A stretch of 40,591 nucleotides of DNA, taken from a virus. Position 1 is the first letter of the stretch. Each line of letters begins with the position of its first letter. This document shows positions 33,976-40,591 of the stretch, one piece after another. The position numbers were made by a program, and so were the translations under genes. The stretch spans positions 1-40,591 of IMG/VR virus record IMGVR_UViG_3300049003_000077. The stretch is one strand, 5' to 3'. The notes below the pieces were generated by a model. The model had not been told where the DNA came from, made no database searches, and saw only the letters and a list, made by a program, of their open reading frames with translations.

Positions 33976-34727
33976 GTCTGCGTCCCCTGCACCATCGAGG
34001 CCGCGGCGAGCACGTTGCCCGTGCCCGCGGTCCGCTTGACCTGGATCTCGACGTTGAGGGTGTCGCTGAAGTTGCCGGCGACCGTGGCGGGCCCGAACGT
34101 GAACAGCCCGACGGCGGTGTTGTTCACCGACTGCGCCGTGCCGAGTGCGACGCCGTTGACGAGCACCTGGATCTGCCCGGTGGTGCCTGACGCGTCGGCC
34201 CAGCCCCAGGCTTCGACGTAGAGCTTGGGCTGCTGCTTCTCCACCCGGGCCCGAAGGACCGTCTCGAACGCGGCCGCGGTCGACTTGAGGAAGTCCTGGG
34301 TGCGGGTCGGATAGAAAGCGCTGGCCAGGTGAGGCCGGGCGAGTCCGACGCCGCCGTTGGTGTCGTCGGCCAGGACGACGTTGCCGGCGCGGTCGCGCCA
34401 GTTCAGTGCCTGGTTGAGCGCCCCACCCATGTCGGTGGGGAAGGCGTCGAAGAGCTGCAGCACGATCGTGCCGTCGGCGCGGCGCACGATCCAGCCCTGC
34501 TGCGGGGTGCCATCGGCCTTGTTCGGCGACACAGGGCCGACGTAGAAGAGGGAGACGCCCAGGACCTTGTCGATCAGCTGCAGGAACCCGCCCTTGATGG
34601 TCAGGCCGCCGTCGGAGATCGAGGCGTTCCGCAGGAATCCTGAGCGTGCGAACTTCGCGACCGAGTCGTCGATCTTCTTCTGCACGGTGGCCCAGAAGCT
34701 GGCGGGGACCTTCGCTTCCTGCGCCAC
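33972..34727 (-). CDS. Minor tail protein (251 aa)
   Basis: GTG 34727 shares its G with the stop of the preceding gene (TAGTG). The protein begins AQEAKVPASFWATVQKKIDDSVAKFARSGFLRNASISDGGLTIKGGFL and has beta-rich segments (VLADDTNGGVGLARPHLASAFYP). This pattern occurs in actinophage tail-tip proteins downstream of the hub. It is probably a baseplate or fibre connector component. Confidence 0.75.
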   Translation of the reverse strand: MAQEAKVPASFWATVQKKIDDSVAKFARSGFLRNASISDGGLTIKGGFLQLIDKVLGVSLFYVGPVSPNKADGTPQQGWIVRRADGTIVLQLFDAFPTDMGGALNQALNWRDRAGNVVLADDTNGGVGLARPHLASAFYPTRTQDFLKSTAAAFETVLRARVEKQQPKLYVEAWGWADASGTTGQIQVLVNGVALGTAQSVNNTAVGLFTFGPATVAGNFSDTLNVEIQVKRTAGTGNVLAAASMVQGTQT

Positions 34728-35842
34728 TACGAGACCGCCGGCTGCAGGGGGTACATGTCGAGAACCACCCTGTCCGTGAGGTCGCCGCTCTTCTTCTGCA
34801 CCCTCATCCGGGTCGTGCCGCTGCCCAGCCAGGGATGGTTCTTCGTGACCACCTGGGCGTAGTCGCCGGCCAGCACCTCCCGGGCTGCGGCCGCGGTCAC
34901 GGTCACCTTCCACACCTCGACCGGCCGGGCGGCGCGGCCCACCAGCTGGGCGGCGTAGCCGTCGACGGTGGCCTGCACCTCGACCTCCGAGTGCTGGTTC
35001 TCCTGCTCGAGCAGCGGCCAGCCAGCGTCGACGAGGGTGGAGTCGTAGGCGGTACCGATGATCGTGTCCTCGTCGGTGCCGTTGCCGGTGGTCCAGCCCC
35101 GGGAGCCCATCGCGGTGCCTTCCTCGTCGGTGGCGATGCCGAGCACCGGGCCGCGCGGGGCGGTGGTGTCGAACACCCAGTCGTCGCCGACCTGGGACAG
35201 CTGGGGTGCGGCGCCGGTGCCGGTCTGCATCACCCACTGCATGAACCGACCGTCGGACGGGTTCCGCTGGGGCTGGAAGCGGATGTCCGGAGCGGCGGCC
35301 GCCCGCTGGGTCAGCTGGGTGAGCTGGTCGGAGAGGGTGAGCAGCTGCCACCCCAGGAAGGTCTCGGTGTTCGTGGACCCGGGCCGCGCGGCGGGTAGGA
35401 CGAGGGGCAGGTTCCCGCCGGTCCAGGAGATGGCCTGCGCGACGAGGGCGCGGGCGATCTCGCCGAGGTCGGCGCCGGTCAGGACGGTCTTCACCGACTG
35501 CACCTTCTGCCCGGCCGCCAGCACCGGGATGACCTTGCGGTGGTCGAACAGGCTCCACAGCCCGGCGGCGCCGAGCGTCAGCTGCCCCTGGACCCAGTCG
35601 TAGCTGCGGGACCAGATCGGGCCGGCCTCCTGCACCCAGTCGTCGAGCTCGACGGCCAGGAACGACCGCGCCGCCTGCGCGGTGCGCCGCAGCGCGAGCC
35701 GGGCGATGACGTCGTCGGGGACGACGACCTGGTCGATCGAGCCGGCCGCGTTGAGGGTTTGCGCCCAGCTGCTGCCGGTGACGTCGATCTCGCCGAAGAT
35801 GCGGCCGGTGCGCAGATCGCCGAACAGGACCCTGGTCGTCAC
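34727..35842 (-). CDS. Baseplate hub / minor tail protein
   Basis: This 371-residue protein starts with GTG 35842. It contains LRTGRIFGEIDVTGSSWAQTLNAAGSI, HRKVIPVLAAG and WKVTVTAAAAREVLAGDYAQVVTKNHPWLGSGTTRMRVQ. These fit the hub-type tail proteins found after the distal tail protein. It would link the distal ring to the fibre and tip. Confidence 0.78.
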   Translation of the reverse strand: MTTRVLFGDLRTGRIFGEIDVTGSSWAQTLNAAGSIDQVVVPDDVIARLALRRTAQAARSFLAVELDDWVQEAGPIWSRSYDWVQGQLTLGAAGLWSLFDHRKVIPVLAAGQKVQSVKTVLTGADLGEIARALVAQAISWTGGNLPLVLPAARPGSTNTETFLGWQLLTLSDQLTQLTQRAAAAPDIRFQPQRNPSDGRFMQWVMQTGTGAAPQLSQVGDDWVFDTTAPRGPVLGIATDEEGTAMGSRGWTTGNGTDEDTIIGTAYDSTLVDAGWPLLEQENQHSEVEVQATVDGYAAQLVGRAARPVEVWKVTVTAAAAREVLAGDYAQVVTKNHPWLGSGTTRMRVQKKSGDLTDRVVLDMYPLQPAVS

Positions 35843-36711
35843 TCAGAAGCCGCCTTCCACCGCGGCACCAGCCGACTGCCCGGGTCGTAGGTGCCGCCGA
35901 GCGAGGTGAACTGCAGAGTCAGCTGGCCGGGCAGACCGGTGTCCGGGTCGGCGGCGGGGATCAGCAGCCAGTCGGCGTTGGTGAGTTCGCCGCGCCGGTC
36001 GGCAGTGCCCTCCGCGAACACGGTGCCGGCGGCGGTGTCGACGGTGATGGTCTGCCCCGCGGGCACCGCGGTCGGGTAGGTGATCCGCTGGCCGGCTGCG
36101 GAGACCTCCCAGCCCTGCTGCAGGCCGTAGGTCGTGCCGGCGACGACGTCGAAGGTGAAGCCGACGTCGTCGGTGCCGTCGTTGGTGAGCGTGACCTGGC
36201 CCGGGGTGCCGGCCGCCCCCCAGTCGAGGACCCCGCCGGCGAACAGCGGCCACGCCAGGCCACCGCCGGCGGCCGGCAGCCCGGTCGACGTGGTCTGCTC
36301 CGGGCCGTAGCGCAGCGGGTCCGGGCAGCGGAACTGCAGCGAGAACGGCACCTCGCCGAGCGCGTAGCCCTCACCCACGGGCAGTGCGCGACGCAGCACC
36401 CGCGCCTGCGACGTCAGCGCCTGGCCGAGCGTCTCGATCGTCAGGTCGTAGAGGTCGCTGCGGACCGTGGTCACCCGCTTGAGCGCCTGCGCCAGTTGGT
36501 CCCGGTCGGCCAGATCGGCGATCTTCCCGTTGACGGTGACGATCCGGGCCTGTGAGAACAGGTCCCCGACGTGGTCACCGTCGCCGCGGGTACGCGGCTG
36601 GGAGAGGTCGTTCGTGTCCGGCAGGTCATCCCAGCCGCTGATCGACTGCACGATGTACGGGCTGTCCCCGCCGAGGGTCAGGCCGCGCCAGGTGATCTCG
36701 GTGTCGGCCAT
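35839..36711 (-). CDS. Distal tail protein (Dit)
   Basis: The 290-residue protein begins EITWRGLTLGGDSPYIVQSISGWDDLP and has DLFSQARIVTVNGKIAD, then AGNLTLQF-type segments (PGQLTLQFTSLGGTYDPG). The N-terminal half with 'G......y.v..i.gw....' is characteristic of Dit, the ring between tube and hub. It follows the tape measure gene, as in other siphophages. Confidence 0.8.
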   Translation of the reverse strand: MADTEITWRGLTLGGDSPYIVQSISGWDDLPDTNDLSQPRTRGDGDHVGDLFSQARIVTVNGKIADLADRDQLAQALKRVTTVRSDLYDLTIETLGQALTSQARVLRRALPVGEGYALGEVPFSLQFRCPDPLRYGPEQTTSTGLPAAGGGLAWPLFAGGVLDWGAAGTPGQVTLTNDGTDDVGFTFDVVAGTTYGLQQGWEVSAAGQRITYPTAVPAGQTITVDTAAGTVFAEGTADRRGELTNADWLLIPAADPDTGLPGQLTLQFTSLGGTYDPGSRLVPRWKAASE

Positions 36712-36726
36712 CGCCCCATGCCCCTC

Positions 36727-39700
36727 TCAGCTTCTGGTGCGGGAGATGAAGGCGAGCGCCTCGGCGTTCTCGTACGGCGTCTGACCGGATTCGCTCTTCC
36801 AGGTGCCGACGCTGACGGTTGGCCGGTCGGGGATGGCCGCGGCGACCGCGGCCGCCAGCTGCCGGTAGTCGATCGCCGCCGCTCCCCCACCGCCGCCGGC
36901 GCCGACCAGTTCGCGGGTGCGCACGGGGGCCGCCTGCCCGGCGGTCAGCCCGTAGCCCATCCGGCCGGCCGTTTTGGCGAGGATCTGCTGCGACCGCGGA
37001 GACCCGTTGATGGGGATGAACGCCTCGTCGCCGACGACCCGGTCACCGATCAGCCGGTACGTCTGAGGCGCCACGATGTCTGCGACCCGGCCCGACATCG
37101 GCGTGTACCAGCCGCCGTCTGCGAACGGGTGGATCAGCCCGCCGATCGCCGCCCCGGGCCGTTGCGTCGGCCCGTAGTTGGGGGTCGACACGCTGGCCCG
37201 GATCAGGATCGACTGAGTCCTGGCCGTCTGGATGAGGTCCTGGATCTCCTTCAGCGCCGGATGGGTGTCGGCCGAGACGATCACCTTGCCGTTGGGCAGG
37301 TGGATCGTCATGTAGCCCAGGTCGTGGAGCGCCTTCTCCTGCTTCGCCGTCGGCGCGTCGATCGTGATCAGGTGACCGTCCGGCAGACCGTCGACGGTGA
37401 GGCCGAGGTTGGTCATCGCCTCCTGGGTGAGGTTGGTCGCCGTGGTGGCGTGCTCCAGGATCTTGATCTGGGCGAGGATCGCGTCCCGGCCCGGGCCGAC
37501 CATCTGGTCGGCGACCTTGCGCAGCGAGTCGAGCTGGGCCTTCTGCGCGATCGTGGCGGTGTCGGTGGCCCCGTTCGCGGTTGCCTGATCGGCGGCCGCC
37601 TGGCCGGCGGCTTGCGCGGCGGCGATCGCCGACTGCGCCAGGGACAGCTGCTCCTGGCGCAGCTCAGCGGTGGAGTGCTGACCGTCGTGGGCGTCCTGGT
37701 TGTACTGGGCGATCGCCTGGGACAGCTGGATCTGCGCCTGCTGGGCGGCGAGCTGGGAGTTCGCCGCCGCCAGCGCGGCGTTGGCTTCCTGCTGCATCAC
37801 CTGCAGGTGCGACTTCTCCGCCCCGGTCAGGGTGTCGGTGACCGTGGTGAGGTTCGCCCGGGCGGCCCGGACCTTCGCTGCGGCGTCGGCGACGGCCGTC
37901 GAGTTGCCCGGGTTCTGCTTCATCACCAGCGCGAGGGCGTTCTCCGCGCGGGTGACCCCGATCTGCGCGGTGTCCATCAGGCTGAGACTCGCGTGGTACG
38001 AGCTCATCTGGTCCTTGGCCTTCGCCAGGCCCGCGCGCAGTTCGTCCAGGCTCTGGCCGGCGAAGGTGGTGCCCAGCGCCGACCCGTAGCTCGCCTCGCC
38101 GTAGGAGTGCGTGGCGGCCGTGGCGTCGTTGAGCGCCTTCTGCGCGTCGTCGATCTTCTTCTGGTAGTCGTCGAGCTTTTTCGACGCGTCGACCGCGCTC
38201 TGCCCGCCGAGGTCCTGCTGCTTGTACAGGCCGAACAGGGACGTGGCGTAGCCGTCGATGCGCTGCTGCCCGGCGCCCAGCGCCGACGCGAACTCACCCA
38301 CCGTCAGAGCCGCGCCGGTGAGCGCGATGCCCCACGGGCCACCGAAGAGGCCGACCACGCCGGACCCGGCGGACTTCAGCGCCGACATGCCCTTGACCGC
38401 GGCCGCCGCCTTGACCGACCCGAACGTGCCGAGGCTGCCGCCGGAGCGGGTGGCCGAGGCCGACAGGGACTCCATCTCCTGCGCCAGGGTGCGCACCTGG
38501 GTGCCCGCACCGGCGGCGGAGCGGGCGTTCATCGCGAACAGGGACTGCTGGAGGGCCATCTCCTCGCGCATGCCGGCGAAGGCGGCCTTGACCTTGCCGC
38601 CGCCGGTGGCGAGCCCCTCCAGCCATCCCATGGAGGAGGCTGCCTTCAGCGCGACCAGCCCGACGACGACGTCCTTGATGGGCGCCGGGAGCTCCTGGAA
38701 GACGTGCAGGATGCCGCCGCCCGCGTCGATCAGGGGCTTCGCCGCCACCTCGGCGGCGTGGAAGGCGGCGCCGAGATCGTGCATGGCGGCCGGGCCGTGG
38801 TCCTCGACGTAGCCGAGCACGCCGGTCAGGGCGGGCAAAAGCCGCTGTCCGGCCTCGATCGCCAGCGACTTCGCGCCCGCCTCGACCTGGGCGAGACGCT
38901 GGTTGAAGTTCGACTGAACCTCGTCCCAGCCCTTGATGTTGCCCGCCGTGTCGCCGGCGGCCTTGCCGATGTCCTTGATCGCGGCGTTGGTGGCCGCGGC
39001 GTGCTCCCCGGTCACCTGCAGCGCGACGGTGAGCCCGGCGCTGGTGCCCATGGCCTTCTGCAGGGCGGCGGTGTAGGTCTGCGCCGCCGGGCCGCCGGCC
39101 TTGAGGATGTTCGAGAAGCCCTGGCTGCTCTTGACCAGCGACAGGAACTGCAGGCCCATGGCGCCCTGCTGGCCGCTGAGGCCCTTGGCCGCCTTCTGGT
39201 AGTCGGAGATCGACACCGACCCGTCGAGGAGCCCCTTGGACATCTTCGCCAGGGTCGGCGGCATCGAGCCGAGCATGATCTGCAGGTCCTGCGCCGCCGT
39301 CTTGCTCTTGTTGAGCGCGGGGAGGAGGACCTGCTTCGTCGCCGGGTCGAGGTGCTGCACGATCGCCTGCGCGATCGTCTGGATGGTGCCGGCGAGGCCC
39401 TTCTTGCCGAGCATCGGTCCGAGCTCGGCGGAGTTGATCCCCAGTTGCGCGAGCTCGGCGGTCATCGTCGCCGTCGGGTTCTGCATGTGCCGCAGGGCGT
39501 CGGCCATGTTCTGGGCGGCCTGGTCGGCTGACTCGCCGGAGGCGGTCATCGCCGAGAGGGTGCCGGCGATGTCGGCGAGCGGGACGCCGAGCGCCGCGGC
39601 GAGCGGGGTGACCGAGTGCATGGCCCCGGTGAGCTCGTCGAACGACGTTTTGCCGTGGCTGACGGCGGTGATCAGCTGCGAGGTGACCCGGGCGGCGTCG

Positions 39701-40272
39701 GACGCGGGGAGGTTGTAGTCGTGCAGCGCGGTGGTGACCGCGTCGAGCACCTTGGAGAGGTCGGCGTTCTCCTGCTTCGCGCCCTGCGCGCCGGCCTTCA
39801 GCACGCCGAGGGCGGCGGCGCCGTGGATCCCGGAGGACTCCACGGTGTACATGCCGTGCGCGAGTTCCTGCGCGCCGATGCCGACCTGGCCGGCCATGTC
39901 GAGCATGCCCTGGCCGACGGCGGCGATGTTCTTCTGCGACTCACCAGCCGTCGTCACGAGCCGGGTGAGCGCGGACTGGTAGTCCCCAGCCCACTTCACC
40001 GACAACCCGGCCGCGACGGCGGCGCCGACGCCGGCGAGCCCACCGAGGGTGAACCCCAGCGTGCCGGCCGACTTGTTCAGCTTGCCGAGCGCACCCTCAG
40101 CCTTGCCGGCCCCGGCGGCGGCCTGCTCCATGCTCGTGGCCGCGTGCGGCCCCACCTTGGAGGTGGCCGCGTCCAGCGCGAGCGTGGACCTCTCCGCCCG
40201 GGCCGCGCCGGAGACGTAGGAGGAGGGGTCCATCGCGAGCCGGACCACGACCGAGCGGACGGGGGAGGACAC
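36727..40272 (-). CDS. Tape measure protein
   Basis: The 1181-residue protein is by far the largest here. The N-terminal part (about 1-330) holds a TP901-type tape measure domain (TRLVTTAGESQKNIAAVGQGMLDMAGQVGIGAQELAHGMYTVESSG). A hydrophobic segment GFTLGGLAGVGAAVAAGLSV (about 73-92), coiled coils (MQQEANAALAAANSQLAAQQAQIQLSQAIAQYNQ) and a C-terminal VPINGSPRSQQILAKTAGRMGYG follow. From its length, the tail tube would be about 175 nm. Start GTG 40272, 22 bases after the chaperone stop. Confidence 0.95.
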   Translation of the reverse strand: MSSPVRSVVVRLAMDPSSYVSGAARAERSTLALDAATSKVGPHAATSMEQAAAGAGKAEGALGKLNKSAGTLGFTLGGLAGVGAAVAAGLSVKWAGDYQSALTRLVTTAGESQKNIAAVGQGMLDMAGQVGIGAQELAHGMYTVESSGIHGAAALGVLKAGAQGAKQENADLSKVLDAVTTALHDYNLPASDAARVTSQLITAVSHGKTSFDELTGAMHSVTPLAAALGVPLADIAGTLSAMTASGESADQAAQNMADALRHMQNPTATMTAELAQLGINSAELGPMLGKKGLAGTIQTIAQAIVQHLDPATKQVLLPALNKSKTAAQDLQIMLGSMPPTLAKMSKGLLDGSVSISDYQKAAKGLSGQQGAMGLQFLSLVKSSQGFSNILKAGGPAAQTYTAALQKAMGTSAGLTVALQVTGEHAAATNAAIKDIGKAAGDTAGNIKGWDEVQSNFNQRLAQVEAGAKSLAIEAGQRLLPALTGVLGYVEDHGPAAMHDLGAAFHAAEVAAKPLIDAGGGILHVFQELPAPIKDVVVGLVALKAASSMGWLEGLATGGGKVKAAFAGMREEMALQQSLFAMNARSAAGAGTQVRTLAQEMESLSASATRSGGSLGTFGSVKAAAAVKGMSALKSAGSGVVGLFGGPWGIALTGAALTVGEFASALGAGQQRIDGYATSLFGLYKQQDLGGQSAVDASKKLDDYQKKIDDAQKALNDATAATHSYGEASYGSALGTTFAGQSLDELRAGLAKAKDQMSSYHASLSLMDTAQIGVTRAENALALVMKQNPGNSTAVADAAAKVRAARANLTTVTDTLTGAEKSHLQVMQQEANAALAAANSQLAAQQAQIQLSQAIAQYNQDAHDGQHSTAELRQEQLSLAQSAIAAAQAAGQAAADQATANGATDTATIAQKAQLDSLRKVADQMVGPGRDAILAQIKILEHATTATNLTQEAMTNLGLTVDGLPDGHLITIDAPTAKQEKALHDLGYMTIHLPNGKVIVSADTHPALKEIQDLIQTARTQSILIRASVSTPNYGPTQRPGAAIGGLIHPFADGGWYTPMSGRVADIVAPQTYRLIGDRVVGDEAFIPINGSPRSQQILAKTAGRMGYGLTAGQAAPVRTRELVGAGGGGGAAAIDYRQLAAAVAAAIPDRPTVSVGTWKSESGQTPYENAEALAFISRTRS

Positions 40273-40294
40273 GACGAATCACCCCCCGCTGGTC

Positions 40295-40591
40295 TCAGGT
40301 CTTCGGTGGCGTGAGGCCGGCCGACCAGACGGTGGAGCGGGCCGAGATCTCGTCGGTGTCGCGGTCCTTCGCCTGGGCGGCGGCGATCGCGTAGGTGGCG
40401 TGGCAGCGCCGGCTCTCGGCGCCGAACCGGAACTGGTTGTCCGGGTTGCCGCACTCAGTGACCGGTAGCCCGCAGGACGGACACCTTTCCGCCGCCTCCG
40501 CCTGCTCCAGCTCATCGAGAGCCAGCGCGTAGTCGGTGTCCTCCTGCGTGAACAGGGGCTTACCGGCTGCCGGCCACGGCCAGCCCCGCAC
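40295..40591 (-). CDS. Tail assembly chaperone, second frame (C-terminal part, cut by window edge)
   Basis: The frame enters from the window end (continuing from 1-223) and closes at 40295. The product reads WPWPAAGKPLFTQEDTDYALALDELEQAEAAERCPSCGLPVTECGNPDNQFRFGAESRRCHATYAIAAAQAKD. The zinc-knuckle CPSCG..ITEC and acidic helix match the T-type extension of tail chaperones. It reaches translation only by the -1 slip at 217-223; its apparent GTG at 40591 has no ribosome site. Confidence 0.78.
   Translation of the reverse strand: MRGWPWPAAGKPLFTQEDTDYALALDELEQAEAAERCPSCGLPVTECGNPDNQFRFGAESRRCHATYAIAAAQAKDRDTDEISARSTVWSAGLTPPKT
40456..40581. repeat. Terminal direct repeat, right copy
   Basis: This is the second copy of bases 1-126. 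After position 40581 the last ten bases follow the left end with two mismatches: 40582 is a where 127 is t, and 40587 is c where 132 is a. The divergence begins inside the palindrome at 119-158, which suggests either an assembly error at the palindrome or a real variant. Confidence 0.93.

Noticed and set aside
36571-39531. 986-codon open frame on the plus strand
   Set aside because: It is the antisense of the tape measure gene with Arg/Gly/Val-rich codon artefacts typical of GC-rich shadows. The minus-strand reading is a well-known gene.

Overview
This window is an essentially complete genome of a temperate siphovirus (long non-contractile tail) that infects a high-GC actinobacterium. Evidence for an actinobacterial host: very GC-rich coding, frequent GTG starts, WhiB-type regulators, promoters that seem to give leaderless mRNAs, and a structural gene set of the kind seen in Streptomyces and related actinophages. 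The first 126 bases recur at the end (1-126 = 40456-40581), so the molecule closes into a circle or permuted unit of about 40,455 bp. The join falls inside the tail-assembly-chaperone genes.

Layout, following the minus strand from high to low coordinates. The late region starts with an HNH nuclease (10793) and terminase small subunit (10271). It continues with terminase large subunit split into ATPase and nuclease ORFs, portal, MuF-like head protein, scaffold, coat protein, four head-tail connector/closure genes, major tail protein and the -1 frameshifted chaperones. It then crosses the join to tape measure, distal tail protein, minor tail proteins, amidase endolysin and two membrane proteins (holin candidates), and ends at a strong terminator (30277-30316). 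One plus-strand gene (33526-33975), a secreted Ser/Thr/Pro-rich protein with its own promoter, sits inside this late region.

The leftward accessory/early region (24526 down to 10810) is a tightly coupled run of about 36 mostly small genes. Recognisable members are a Cro-like HTH protein, a ParB-domain protein, a MazG-like pyrophosphohydrolase, two WhiB-like proteins, a winged-helix replication initiator whose coding sequence holds a cluster of dyad repeats plus DnaA-box-like sites (candidate origin), an Acb2-type anti-CBASS protein, a HicA-fold-like protein behind a promoter/operator, and many small zinc-ribbon proteins. No DNA polymerase or helicase is present, so replication probably uses host machinery.

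The rightward lysogeny operon (24683-28354) carries a repressor, three unknown genes, a DNA methyltransferase and a tyrosine integrase, and ends at a terminator. The most notable feature is that codons 101-114 of the repressor are the antisense of the 3' half of a tRNA-Thr(UGU), a classic attP core. Attachment within the repressor gene is the hallmark of integration-dependent immunity (known from mycobacteriophages BPs, Brujita and Giles). Integration would replace the 49-residue viral C-terminus, which ends in -SAAA, and would cut the integrase/methyltransferase genes from the repressor promoter. Between the integrase and the late terminator lies a small leftward block with its own XRE regulator, an operator-like dyad and a lipoprotein, likely expressed in the prophage.
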